DNA of 64,000 nt from Acidobacteriota bacterium (GTDB lineage: Bacteria > Acidobacteriota > Terriglobia > Bryobacterales > Bryobacteraceae). A model generated the notes under the pieces. That model made no database searches, had not been told where the DNA came from, and worked only from the letters and a program-made list of their open reading frames with translations. The DNA is taken from contig VFZY01000002.1 in the NCBI GenBank assembly GCA_016870915.1, positions 25,214-89,213 of the forward strand. Direction: 5' to 3'. Of this stretch, positions 1 to 9,600 are shown in pieces; the first letter of the stretch is position 1, and each line of letters starts with the position of its first letter. Position numbers and translations under genes: made by a program.

Positions 1-711
1 TCTGCGGCCCAGCAGGGCGGTATTCAGGTAGAGCGCCACCAGCGCCACGGCGGCGAAGTAACAGACGGCGCCCAAGGTGAAGATGCCGCTGGTGAGATCG
101 CGAAACCGCTCGACCACGGAGAGCCGCAAAGCGAGCCGCTGGAGGGATCCGCTGAGGATGACACCCGCCTGATCCAGGAACACCAGCGCGGCGCAGAACA
201 GTGCGCCCAGGATGAACGCCACGGTGAGATTGTCGGTGAGCAGCGAGGCAACCATGGCCACGGCCAGCAGCGCCGAGCCCACCAGCCAGTAGCCGAAATA
301 GGTGGCCATCATCAAACCGGGGTCCGGGCTGCCAAGCCAGGCAAGCACCGCCAGATGGCTGAGTGAAAAGAACAGAGAGATGGTGTAGATCACCACCGCG
401 GCCAGGTACTTGCCCAGGACGATCTCCAGGTCGCTTGCGGGCAGCGTGAGCAGCAGTTCTTCAGTGCCTTGCTTCTTCTCTTCGGCCCACAGGCTCATCG
501 AGACGGCCGGCACAAAGAAGACAAGCAGCAGGGGAAAGAGCTGGTTCAGGGGATCGAGGTTCGCGAGATTGCCGGCAAAGAATCGTTCCTGCCAGAATGC
601 GGCCATCGCGCTCAGGAAGACGAACAGGGAAATGAAGACGTAGCCCGCGGGGGTGGAAAAGTAGCCCGCCACTTCGCGCATCAGGATGGCGCGGACGGTG
701 CGGCTACGCAT
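1..711 (-). CDS. ABC-2 type transporter permease (3' end cut by window edge)
   Basis: Integral membrane subunit of an ABC exporter that works with the ATPase encoded just upstream. The frame is open for 237 residues from an ATG at 711 to the window edge with no stop, so the C-terminus is missing. It begins with a short cytoplasmic stretch (RAILMREVAGYFSTPAGYVF), the usual start of the GldF/YhhJ-like ABC-2 permease group, followed by several hydrophobic segments and a soluble EEKKQGTEELLLTLP loop, which is also typical of that group. The last visible residues are already near the usual family length of about 240-250. The start overlaps the 3' end of the ATPase gene by 8 bases, indicating translational coupling. 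Substrate unknown. Confidence 0.85.
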   Translation of the reverse strand, partial: MRSRTVRAILMREVAGYFSTPAGYVFISLFVFLSAMAAFWQERFFAGNLANLDPLNQLFPLLLVFFVPAVSMSLWAEEKKQGTEELLLTLPASDLEIVLGKYLAAVVIYTISLFFSLSHLAVLAWLGSPDPGLMMATYFGYWLVGSALLAVAMVASLLTDNLTVAFILGALFCAALVFLDQAGVILSGSLQRLALRLSVVERFRDLTSGIFTLGAVCYFAAVALVALYLNTALLGRR

Positions 712-1450
712 GCGCGGTCTCCTCGCGTGTCAGGGCTTGGAACGCTTCATCCAGCGAGGCATACCCGGCCCGCATCCCGGCCGGAGCGCCGTCAAAAACA
801 ATGCGGCCGCGGTGGATGAAGACCACACGGTCCGCCATGGCCTCCACTTCCTGCAGGATGTGGGTGGAAAGCAGAATGGTCTTGTCCCGGCCAAGTTCGC
901 GGATGGTGCGCCGCATTTCAACGATCTGATTGGGGTCAAGGCCGGTGGTGGGCTCATCCAGGATCAGCACCTCGGGTTCGTGCAGCAGCACCTGCGCCAT
1001 GCCGACGCGCTGCCGGAACCCCTTGGACAGCTTTCGGATGCTTTTCTCAATCACCGTCTGGAGCGCGCAGCGGGCCACCACCTCATCGATTCTTGCGCGC
1101 AGGCGGGTGCCGTCCAGACCCCGCGCCGTGCCGAAAAAACGCAGCAGGCCCAGCGGTGTCATGTCCGGGTAAAGCGGGCCGTTTTCAGGCAGGTAGCCCA
1201 GGTGGGCAAGGGCCGCCAGACGATCCGTGGCGACGTTGAAGCCGGCGATGCGCGCCTCACCGGCGGAGGGCGTGTTGTACCCGGTGAGCAGCTTCATGGT
1301 GGTGGACTTGCCGGCGCCGTTGGGGCCCAGGAATGCCGCCACCTGTCCTCGAGGAATGGCGAAGGTGACATCGCGAATGGCCGCGAAGTCGCGGTAGAAC
1401 TTCGAAAGGCCAAGGGCCTCGATCATCGGGCGTGCGTCATTCTCCGTCAA
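704..1450 (-). CDS. ABC transporter ATP-binding protein (ABC-2 exporter)
   Basis: Cytoplasmic ATPase that should energise the permease encoded downstream. A complete nucleotide-binding domain is visible: Walker A GPNGAGKST near residue 43, a signature loop LSKGFRQRVGMAQ near 140, Walker B VLILDEPTTGLDP near 160 and the H-loop (LLSTHI) near 193. At 248 aa it is a stand-alone ABC-2 ATPase of the GldA/CcmA type. The frame opens with a TTG at 1450; an ATG at 1426 (MIEALGLSKFY) is an equally reasonable start and aligns well with the usual beginning of this family. The stop overlaps the permease start by 8 bases. Substrate cannot be told from sequence. Confidence 0.93.
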   Translation of the reverse strand: MTENDARPMIEALGLSKFYRDFAAIRDVTFAIPRGQVAAFLGPNGAGKSTTMKLLTGYNTPSAGEARIAGFNVATDRLAALAHLGYLPENGPLYPDMTPLGLLRFFGTARGLDGTRLRARIDEVVARCALQTVIEKSIRKLSKGFRQRVGMAQVLLHEPEVLILDEPTTGLDPNQIVEMRRTIRELGRDKTILLSTHILQEVEAMADRVVFIHRGRIVFDGAPAGMRAGYASLDEAFQALTREETAHA

Positions 1451-1639
1451 GCCGCCACCCCATGAGTTGAAATCTCACCTGGCCCCCGCCGCTTGGAGGG
1501 CCGCCTGCTGCGCTGAACCCGCATGTCTGAAGGATTAGTGCCTGGACTCGATTGTACCTGAACCGCTACCCAACCTCTTCGTTCGCCCGCCGCGGCAGCG
1601 CCCGCCTGCAGGCGATGGAGTACGCCTCAGCCGCGCGGC

Positions 1640-1981
1640 GGTTCGTATCGCCCACCAGCGCACGCCGGCCTTTTCGGCCACCGGCACCGCAGCTTTGATG
1701 AAGTGGGTGTCGTAGGACCAGATGTCGTCCGCGGTATCGCCCCGCTCATGCATCTGCTTTTCGGTCTTTTTGTGGGAGTGGTCCAGGCTGAATTCGCGGG
1801 CCTGATAGCCGCGCGGCGATTCGATCATTCGCAGACAAGGTCGTCATCGGAGCTTTTCCGGGCATCGATCAGCGTGGCCAGCTTCAAGTTGCCCGGTTTG
1901 TGCTCATCCGGACCCCGGAACCGCCAGCGCCCCGGCAGCCGGTAACCGCGGGAGCTTGAGAAAATCGCGCCGTGTCGCCAT
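1640..1981 (-). pseudogene. decayed Tat-exported mannonate dehydratase-like gene
   Basis: No single intact frame covers this stretch, but three consecutive pieces in different minus-strand frames look like parts of one gene. From the ATG at 1981 the sequence gives MATRRDFLKLPRLPAAGAL, a classic twin-arginine signal, and stops after 25 residues. A second frame continues with NLKLATLIDARKSSDDDLV and stops at 1825. A third frame, starting at the overlapping ATGA, gives REFSLDH and then TADDIWSYDTHFIKAAVPVA followed by EKAGVRW, which resembles the central part of UxuA-family mannonate dehydratases (xylose-isomerase-like barrel). After that, similarity is lost. I infer a relic with frameshifts and deletions. 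Bases 1451-1639 show nothing recognisable. Confidence 0.5.
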
Positions 1982-1993
1982 GGCGCTATTGAG

Positions 1994-2341
1994 TCACTTC
2001 CGCCGAGTTCTCTTCCTGGCTCTGACATTCGCGTCGGAGCGAAGCTTCCAGGCTGTGCGGAGCGCGCCTTCCAGAATCTCTTCGGTGACCGCGTCCAGAA
2101 TCACGTGGGTCATCCCCATGCGGCCCCAGCCGCCGTGGATGGGCAGAAACATCCGGGGCAGGTCGCTCAGGTAGCCGCTCTGCACCTCGGGCGTGAACAT
2201 CAGATTGCCGTAACCCTGCTTGACGCTGGCAAGTGTGGCGAAGATGCGCCCGCCCACACGGAAATCGACGGCGCCCATGTGCGATCCTTCTTCCGCGCCG
2301 GGGAAGCTGAGTGCGATGCGCCGGAAGTCGTCGGGTGTCAT
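1994..2341 (-). CDS. MmcQ/YjbR family protein
   Basis: Small 115-aa protein of the MmcQ/YjbR (DUF419) family, a compact alpha/beta fold sometimes described as DNA-binding, with no established reaction. The N-terminus TPDDFRRIALSFPGAEEGSH is the family's most conserved stretch, followed by VDFRVGGRIFATL and a GWGRMGMTHV segment. The C-terminus is basic (RARKRTRRK). The ATG at 2341 overlaps the stop of the upstream secreted-protein gene as ATGA, so the two are likely co-translated although their functions have no obvious link. Confidence 0.88.
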   Translation of the reverse strand: MTPDDFRRIALSFPGAEEGSHMGAVDFRVGGRIFATLASVKQGYGNLMFTPEVQSGYLSDLPRMFLPIHGGWGRMGMTHVILDAVTEEILEGALRTAWKLRSDANVRARKRTRRK

Positions 2342-3288
2342 TGCCTATAGTCTATCCGCACAGGGTCTATCCGCACAGGCACGCCGTTGGGGCCCACTGC
2401 CACCAGCACGCCTTCCACCAGGACCAAGGCGTGCACCGGTTGGCCCTGCCGGACGACGCGGGGCGCTCCGGAACCAAACAGGATGAGCCGCGACGCGGTG
2501 CCGTTGTTCTCACCCACCCAGACGCGGTTTCCGGCAACGGCCAGGCCGTGCGGGTAGTGGACCGGAAAGCCGCGCGTGAGCCGCTCCCCCATCCAAAGCT
2601 TGCGCGGGTCGCTCACCGGCTCGAAACGGGTGACCCGTGCATCCGGGCGATGGCTCTCAGCCCAGTACAGGTAGGGTGCGGACCATGCCAGCCGGGCCAG
2701 CGCGGAGTCCGGCTCCTCAAAGTAGAGATTCATCGCGAAGAGCCGCCACGGCAGACCGGGAGAGCCCGGGTTGCGCAGCCAGTAGTTGCCGGCGAAAAGG
2801 TCCGGCCGCTGGTCGCCGTCGATATCGGGCGCGGCGAGCAGGCCACCCTGGCGCGATGGCGTGTAGATGGAGTAGATCTCGCGGTAGATCCAGGGGCCGT
2901 CCGGGGTGGCTGGCATCTGGTGGAACCGAAGCTGCGCATGGCGCTGCATCACCAGGACACCCCGCCGTCCATCCAGAGTGGTGATCAGGCAGTCATGCGT
3001 TTCCACGCCGGTATCGATGACCCGGGGCGTGGCAGTGAAGTTCGGCACCCAGAGCAGCCGCCCGCCGCTCACCCCGGCAAAGCCGTCATGGGCCAGGCAC
3101 CCTGCCTCACCGAACGGCTCCGGCCGCAGCCGCCGCTCCCCAAGGCCCGGCCAGGCAAACGCCCTCAAGCCCCGCCCGCTCCAGGTGATCAGCCGCCGTC
3201 CGGCCGCGTCGTACGCCATCCCCGCCGGCTCCGCTTGGCCCCAAACCGCACCCGCCAACAGGACCAGCGAAAACAGCCTCCAAAACAT
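2338..3288 (-). CDS. secreted propeller-like protein of unknown function
   Basis: A 316-aa protein beginning with a clear signal peptide (MFWRLFSLVLLAGAVWGQA). The mature part has repeated short beta-strand blocks with tryptophan/glycine-rich turns, and one stretch (AAPDIDGDQRPDLFAGNYWL) resembles an FG-GAP/VCBS-type calcium-binding propeller blade, so an extracytoplasmic beta-propeller is likely. I recognise no catalytic motif and assign no function. The C-terminus contains an in-frame duplication (PVRID twice) caused by a 15-base tandem repeat. It lies head to head with the MBOAT gene across about 110 bases and overlaps the MmcQ gene by 4 bases. Confidence 0.75.
   Translation of the reverse strand: MFWRLFSLVLLAGAVWGQAEPAGMAYDAAGRRLITWSGRGLRAFAWPGLGERRLRPEPFGEAGCLAHDGFAGVSGGRLLWVPNFTATPRVIDTGVETHDCLITTLDGRRGVLVMQRHAQLRFHQMPATPDGPWIYREIYSIYTPSRQGGLLAAPDIDGDQRPDLFAGNYWLRNPGSPGLPWRLFAMNLYFEEPDSALARLAWSAPYLYWAESHRPDARVTRFEPVSDPRKLWMGERLTRGFPVHYPHGLAVAGNRVWVGENNGTASRLILFGSGAPRVVRQGQPVHALVLVEGVLVAVGPNGVPVRIDPVRIDYRQ
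2350..2379. repeat. 15-bp perfect tandem duplication at a gene 3' end
   Basis: The unit GTCTATCCGCACAGG occurs twice without a gap (2350-2364 and 2365-2379). It lies in frame at the very end of the secreted propeller-like gene and adds five residues, so the protein ends with PVRID repeated. Confidence 0.95.
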
Positions 3289-3399
3289 GCAGCATTTATT
3301 GTAGCCGCCGCGCTATTACCGGAGAGGCCCTCCGGGGCCGGTATGGGATACTGATGGGAATACGGGCACAATCCCGAACCGCTATCCCGCCCCGATCCG

Positions 3400-4926
3400 A
3401 TGCTCTTCGATACCGCAATCTACGCCATTTTTCTGATCCTGGCGGTTTTCATCTACTGGCGTCTCCCCTGGCGCAAGCAGAATGTCTTCCTCCTCGCCGC
3501 CAGCTACCTGTTCTACGGCTGGTGGGACTGGCGATTTCTTAGCCTGATCCTGATTTCGACCATCGTCGATTATCAATGTGCCCGCATCATCGCGCGCAGT
3601 GGCGACGTGCTGAAGAGGCGGACGCTGCTGTCGATCTCCGTGGGCCTGAACCTGGCGTTTCTGGGCTTCTTCAAGTACTTCAACTTCTTCGCCGACTCAC
3701 TGGCCACCGCCTTGGGCACCGTGGGGATCGATGTTTCGATCACCCTCTTGCGTATCGTTCTGCCGCCGGGCATCTCGTTTTACACATTCCAGGAACTGGC
3801 ATACATTGTGGATGTTTACCGCAAGAAGATGGAGCCGGCCGATTCCCTGGTGGATTACGCCCTTTTCATCACGCTTTTCCCGCACTTGATTGCGGGCCCC
3901 ATCCAACGTCCATCGCACCTTCTGCCCCAGGTTCAGAAGCCGCGCGTGTACGACAGCCGGACTGTCTTCGATGGCCTGATGCTGATCATGACCGGGCTGT
4001 TTCGCAAATGCGTGGTGGCGGACAACTGCGCGCTTCTGGCGAACGCCGCCTTCTCGGGCAAGCTGGGCGAACAGAGCGCGGCCACGCTCGCTATTGGGAC
4101 CTACGCCTTTGCCTGGCAGATCTACGGCGATTTCAGCGGCTACAGCGACATTGCCCGGGGTTCCGCCCAGTTGATGGGCTTCCACTTCATGGTGAACTTC
4201 CGCCAGCCCTATCTTTCAACAAGCCTCAAGGAATTCTGGCGGCGATGGCACATCAGCCTGAGCACCTGGCTGCGGGATTACCTGTACATCGTCCTGGGCG
4301 GTAATCGAGAGACCGAGCCGCGAGTTCATCGGACCTTCATCCAGGATGTGATGCATGGTGGCCCATTTTTCGCGGTCCTCGTGCGCATTCGCCCGGTCTA
4401 CCGGAACCTGATGACCACCATGTTGCTGGGCGGGCTTTGGCACGGCGCGAACTGGACCTTCGTCGTCTGGGGTGGAATTCACGGTCTCGGTTTGGTTGCC
4501 GAGAGGATCCTTGGTGCGCCCAAGGCCGCCGGTCCCTCGGAGGCGAAGGTGCAACCCGGGGCGGATGCTGGATTGTTGTCGCTGGGGCCCTGGGCCCGCC
4601 GCATTGTGATCTTCCACCTGGTCTGCCTGGCCTGGATCTTCTTCCGCGCGGAATCGATGAGCCAGGCCTTCTCACTGCTCAGCGGGCTGGGCCACTGGTC
4701 CTGGCGGCCTGAGTATGCCGTTGCCTTCCAGTTCCTGGCGGCCTTTGCCATCCCGATGTTTGTCTATGACCTGCTCCTGGAGCGGCGGCAGGAGGAGTAC
4801 CTTTTCGAAAAGTTCTCGCCGAACGGCTTTCCCGCCGTGCGGATCGCCTACGGAGTTGCCATGCTCGGTCTGGTGACCCTGTTCTCCGCCAATCAAGCTA
4901 ATGCCTTCATCTACTTCCAGTTCTGA
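3400..4926 (+). CDS. MBOAT family membrane O-acyltransferase (AlgI-like)
   Basis: Polytopic inner-membrane acyltransferase that in this family passes an acetyl or other acyl group across the membrane for O-acylation of an exopolysaccharide or wall polymer. The 508 residues match AlgI/DltB-like proteins: an N-terminal FYGWWDWRFL block after the first hydrophobic segment, the PHLIAGPI motif, the FWRRWHISLSTWLRDYLYI block with His284, and the GGLWHGANWTFVVWG block whose His348 is the expected catalytic histidine. The next gene overlaps by 26 bases and encodes the SGNH-like partner usually needed to load the polymer. No polysaccharide synthase is nearby, so the acceptor is unknown. Confidence 0.93.
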   Translation: MLFDTAIYAIFLILAVFIYWRLPWRKQNVFLLAASYLFYGWWDWRFLSLILISTIVDYQCARIIARSGDVLKRRTLLSISVGLNLAFLGFFKYFNFFADSLATALGTVGIDVSITLLRIVLPPGISFYTFQELAYIVDVYRKKMEPADSLVDYALFITLFPHLIAGPIQRPSHLLPQVQKPRVYDSRTVFDGLMLIMTGLFRKCVVADNCALLANAAFSGKLGEQSAATLAIGTYAFAWQIYGDFSGYSDIARGSAQLMGFHFMVNFRQPYLSTSLKEFWRRWHISLSTWLRDYLYIVLGGNRETEPRVHRTFIQDVMHGGPFFAVLVRIRPVYRNLMTTMLLGGLWHGANWTFVVWGGIHGLGLVAERILGAPKAAGPSEAKVQPGADAGLLSLGPWARRIVIFHLVCLAWIFFRAESMSQAFSLLSGLGHWSWRPEYAVAFQFLAAFAIPMFVYDLLLERRQEEYLFEKFSPNGFPAVRIAYGVAMLGLVTLFSANQANAFIYFQF

Positions 4927-5908
4927 TCACCCCGGTCCTGGTCACATAAGCCCTGACCGGGGGCGGTTCAACCGGGCCATCGCCGCGGCACTGGCCGCCA
5001 TTCTGGCGCTGGCCATCGGCGCGGAAGCGTTTTCGCGCGTCGCCTCAACCCGGCTGAGCCGCATCATGACCCGCATTGAAAGCGAGTATCGCGGGGTGAT
5101 CCAGTGGCCCCGGCAAGGCGATGCCCGGCGCGTCATCGTGCTGGGCAATTCGCTGTTGATGATCGACGTGGACTACCCGGACTTCGAGCGCCGGCTGGGG
5201 CCGGGGTGGACCACGCGCCGCTTCGTCGTCGAGCAGACCACGTACCTCGACTGGCTCTACGCCCTGCGCCGCATACGCGATGCCGGCGCCCGCGCCGATG
5301 CGTTTGTGCTGATGCTGTCCCCGCGCCAGTTCATCATCACGCAGTCCCTGGGCAGCTATTCGGCTTTCCGGATGTACCAGGCAAAGGACGTGCTGGCTGC
5401 CTCGCGGGATCTGGACCTGCACCCTACCCAGACGGCCGACATGCTGGTATCCCACTACAGCGCCTTCTTCGGCTTGCGCCGGGAACTGCGCAAGGTGCTT
5501 CTGGGACGGCTGATGCCATCGCTTCCCGCTCTCACCGGCCTGATCTCGCAGAACACGCCTCCCCTGCTCACCGAGGAGGAGGTGTATGAGGGTGCGCGGC
5601 CGCGGCTGGAGCGGCTGAAACAGGAAGCCGCCGCCGTGGGGGCCGGTTTCGTGTTCATCGTCGCCCCCACGCAGGGGAACGAAGACCAGTCCCCGGCCAT
5701 GGTGCGCGCCGGCCGCGACGCCGGCGTACCGGTGGTGGTGGCGCCCATCACGCGCCAGCTTGGGCCCGCCGACTATCAGCCGGACGGCTTCCATCTGCTG
5801 CCGCGCGGCGCCGCCCGCTACACGGAGTCCCTGACACCCGTCCTCGCCGAAGCGCTCCACGGCTCTCTCGCCGCCGCCCGGCAACCGGTTAGACTGAAGC
5901 GTGACTGA
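4901..5908 (+). CDS. SGNH-hydrolase-like protein, probable acyl-transfer partner of the MBOAT protein
   Basis: A 335-aa protein with one N-terminal hydrophobic segment (AAALAAILALAIGAEAF) that should anchor it with the catalytic part in the periplasm. The core has an SGNH-type layout: a nucleophile block VLGNSLLM with Ser84, in place of the usual GDS, and near the C-terminus PDGFHLLPRGA giving the Asp295-x-x-His298 pair. Its gene overlaps the MBOAT gene by 26 bases. MBOAT plus SGNH-like pairs are the standard arrangement for polysaccharide O-acetylation (compare AlgI with AlgJ/AlgX), so I infer it completes acyl transfer outside the inner membrane. It also overlaps the next gene by 8 bases. 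Confidence 0.75.
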   Translation: MPSSTSSSDHPGPGHISPDRGRFNRAIAAALAAILALAIGAEAFSRVASTRLSRIMTRIESEYRGVIQWPRQGDARRVIVLGNSLLMIDVDYPDFERRLGPGWTTRRFVVEQTTYLDWLYALRRIRDAGARADAFVLMLSPRQFIITQSLGSYSAFRMYQAKDVLAASRDLDLHPTQTADMLVSHYSAFFGLRRELRKVLLGRLMPSLPALTGLISQNTPPLLTEEEVYEGARPRLERLKQEAAAVGAGFVFIVAPTQGNEDQSPAMVRAGRDAGVPVVVAPITRQLGPADYQPDGFHLLPRGAARYTESLTPVLAEALHGSLAAARQPVRLKRD

Positions 5909-6629
5909 ACTCACCCGGCTGCTGGGGCATGGTGACGAATCCGCGCGGCTGGATGTGGCGGCGCTTGAGATCGCCGGGATTGAGTACCCCGATCTGGACC
6001 ACGGCCGTTTCCTTGAGCAATTGGACACCTGGGCCGGCGAGATTGGCCGTCAGGTTGGGCTGGAGGCACCCGGCGACCGGTTCCTTGATGTCCTCACCGG
6101 CTACCTCACAGTGACCCTCGGCTTCACCGGGAACCAGCGCAGTTACTACGACGTGCAGAACAGTTGCCTGAACCGGGTGATCGAACGGCGGACCGGGCTG
6201 CCCATCACCCTGTCGCTCCTCTACATCGAGATTGGCCGGCGGCTGGGCCGGGACATTCATGGCATCGGCTTGCCCGGCCATTTTCTGGCCGGATACCGCG
6301 ACTCGCAGATGTCCGCCTACATTGACCCGTTCCACGGCGGCGAACTGCTGGACCGCCGGGGCGCCATACGGCTGATCTCGGCCCTTCGCGGCGAGACCTG
6401 GATGCCCGGCGCCAACGATTTCGAGCCCGCGTCCAAACGTCAGATCGCACTGCGCATGCTGAACAACCTTCGCGGAGCCTACCTTCGCAAGCAGCAGTGG
6501 AGCAAGGTGATCCAGGTGCTCGACGTCATGATGATCGCGCCCCAGGCCGGGCCCGATCGCCAGGCGCTGGAAGGCGAACTGGCGAAGGCACGGCAAGCCT
6601 GGGCCCGCCTGCGCGCGAGTCTCAACTAG
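5901..6629 (+). CDS. SirB1-like protein (transglutaminase-like fold with TPR tail)
   Basis: A 242-aa cytoplasmic protein of the SirB1 family. The diagnostic block is present: NSCLNRVIERRTGLPITLSL near residue 93, then LYIEIGRRLG and IGLPGHFL, followed by a YIDPFHGGELL segment. The C-terminal third (QIALRMLNNLRGAYLRKQQW) is a TPR-like helical pair. The reaction is unknown for the family; the fold relates to transglutaminases, but the usual catalytic cysteine is not evident here. It begins inside the end of the SGNH gene, so it belongs to the same transcript, and ends 7 bases from the convergent receptor gene. Confidence 0.85.
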   Translation: MTELTRLLGHGDESARLDVAALEIAGIEYPDLDHGRFLEQLDTWAGEIGRQVGLEAPGDRFLDVLTGYLTVTLGFTGNQRSYYDVQNSCLNRVIERRTGLPITLSLLYIEIGRRLGRDIHGIGLPGHFLAGYRDSQMSAYIDPFHGGELLDRRGAIRLISALRGETWMPGANDFEPASKRQIALRMLNNLRGAYLRKQQWSKVIQVLDVMMIAPQAGPDRQALEGELAKARQAWARLRASLN

Positions 6630-6636
6630 CCGCGGC

Positions 6637-9600
6637 CTAGAAGTTCAATTTTGCTGCCACCATCGTCTGGCGCGATGTGGAGATCACCGAATCCCGGATG
6701 CGGCCGAATGTGGCCGAGGTGATGGTTGCCGTGGGGAAGCCAAACGACGGGCTGTTCGTGAAGTTGACGAAGTCGGCCCGGATTTCCAGGTTCATGCGCT
6801 CGGAAATCCGGGTCTTCTTGGCGATGCTGAAGTCCAGGTTCACAAACCGGTCGCCGCGGAAGAAGTTGCGGCCGGTGTTGCCAAGTTCGCCGATGCCCGG
6901 GGCGGAAAACCGGCCGCGTTCGGCGGGATTGAAGTACCAGATCAACCCGTCCTCTTCCCGCACCGCGCCATCGGACCGGGAACAGCCGGTGCAGTTGGCG
7001 AAGGAGCCCACAAAGCTGTTGAACGTGGAAGAACCGGCAAAGACGCTGAAGGGCCGTCCGGACGTGGCCCGGAACAGGCCGCTCAGATTCCAGCCGCCGA
7101 TGATGCGATCCACCACACCGTTCACGCCCCCGCCGATCAGCTTGCCGCGCCCGAACGGGAGTTCCTGCACACCGATCATCTGCAACTGGTGGCGCCGGTC
7201 GAAATCGGAGATGCCGTAGTTGAGGCGCCGGTTGTTGATGTCAAACGGCGTGTTCGCGGCCGTCTGCGTGGAGCCGCCCCCGGCCAGGGTGAACGTAGGG
7301 TCATAGGACCGGGTGTCGAGCGACTTCGACCACGTGTAGAACGCCTGAATGTTGGCGCCCCCCTTGAACCGGCGGTCGATTGACAACTGCAGCGAATGGT
7401 AGGTGGAGAAATCGTTCGAATCGATGACGTTCAAGCCGCCCGAGTATTGCGGGTACGGGAAGAAGAAATAGGGGCCAAGGCCGCTGGCGTTCGAAAGGCT
7501 GGTGCCGCCTTGATTGCGCTGCGCCAGTTGAGACGCCAGACCGGCGACGTTGTTCAGGTTGAGATCGCCGGTGAACTGCCGCCGCAGGAAGGCCGCGCCC
7601 GACTCCGTGGCCAGACGGCGAGAGTCGGCTCGGGTGAGATTGTTCAGCAGCACACTCTCTCCGCCCGCCTTCGCGGTGCGGAACGCTTCCAGGAAGCCGT
7701 TGGAGCGGATCTCCGCCTGATTGACGTTGTAGCCGCCGAAGAGATTGTGCGCGCGCCGGCCCAGGTAGTTCACCTCAACCACCGTGCGCGGCGCAATCTC
7801 GCGTTGAACACCCAGGGACCACATGTTGGTCTGGGGCGTTTCAAGGTTGGGGTCCACCACGGTGTTGCTCGCCAGGCTGAACGGCACGGGCTGCGCCAGT
7901 TCCTGCGGCGTGCGCACCGGGGCCAGCGAAGGCAGGCCGTTGAGACGTCCGCCACCCGAACCGTAGGCCGAGTTCACCTCTCCCAGCACGCTGCCCGGCA
8001 TCGACGGGAAGAGGAAGGAGCTCAGCAGGAAGGTGGGTATGCGGTCATAGGCAAGCCGGTAGTTGGCCCGCACAGCCGATTTGCCGCTCCCCGTGGGGTC
8101 CCAGGCAATGCCGAGCGATGGGCCCAGGTTGTTGTAGTCGTTCCGGTAGAGCTTGCCCTCGCTCCAGCGCAAGGTGTTCGAGGGGGCCGCCCCGGCCGCC
8201 ACCACGGTTCCAGGGGTAAGAATGGGCTGGCTGCCCGCCGAGAACGGCGCCTTGCGTGCTTCCAGGCGCAGACCCAGATCCACGGTCAGGCGCTTGGAAA
8301 CCTTCCAGGTGTCCTGGAAGTAGAAGTCGTACTCGTAGAACCGGGAGTCAAAGTCGAACGTGCCTGTCCGGAACTTGTTCCCGTCGGCGACAAAGCCTTG
8401 CGCAATGGTGCCTACACGGCCCAGCAGCAGGTTGATCATCGATTCCAGGGCGGGCCGGTCCACATTCTGATTGATCGCCGCAGGCAACCCGAACGCCGCC
8501 GGGCTCACCGTGTTGATAGTCCTGTCGAAGTTCACCACCAGGGCCGCGTTCTGTCCGCCGATGGAGCCACGGGTATCCAGATGCTGCACATACCGGACGT
8601 TCACGCCTCCCTTGAACGCGTGCTTGCCCGCGAAGTAGGAAAGGTTGTCCACAAACTGCAGCGTCTTCAACTGGCGCGCATTCCCATAGGTGGTGGCAGT
8701 GGGCACGGTGATCCCCAGCGGGGCCACCAGTGTGGGAGTGCGCAGATCCCGCACCGGATTCGGGAAGTCAAAGAAGAACTCACTCCAACCCGCCACCAGT
8801 TCGTTCGTGATCGCCGGACGCGGATTGCTACGCCAGTTGAATGCGTAGTTCCTCGGGCTGCGCTTGGTGTCGGTGAGACAGGGTGCGCCGGGAACGCGGG
8901 GCAGGCCGCCATTGACGCCATCGCACAGCGTGTTTTGGTAGCCCCAATAGAGCCGGGCAAACACGGTGTTATTGCCATTGATGATGTAGTCGATCTTCCC
9001 CGTGAGATCGCGCTGTTCCTCGGTCTCGGTGGGGCGGAAGACGTAGCCGGCGTAGTTCAGGCCGTCGCCCACCTCGAACCGGTTGGGCAGAGGTGTCTGG
9101 CCGATGAACGTGCGCACCGCGCCGTCCAGGCCGCGGCGGTCGGGGTCCTGCTGCACCACGTTATAGGACTGCACCGGGACCAGCGGCGCTCCGGTGGTGC
9201 TCACCGCGGCCCCAGCCACACCCGCCGGCCGGTTCTGGGCCGCCGGGTTGAACCGGAACACACCGTTCCGCGCTTCCTGGGTGAGGACCGTCGCGGTCTG
9301 GGAGATGCTGCGCGCCGCCCGCAACTCCTGCCAATTCGCGAAATAGAAGAGCTTGTTCCGTTTGATGGGTCCGCCCAGGCTGCCGCCGTAGATGTTCTGG
9401 ATGAAGTTCTGCTTGCCGATGCGGTTCAGATTGTCTTCCCACTGGTTGGCGTTAAACCGGGGCGTACGGTAGAACCAGAACAGGTTGCCATGAATATCGT
9501 TGCCGCCACTCTTGGTGACCATGGCCACCTGCGCGCCGCTATTGCGGCCGAACTCCGCCGAGGCGTTCGAGGTGACGATGCGCATCTCAGCCACCGAATC

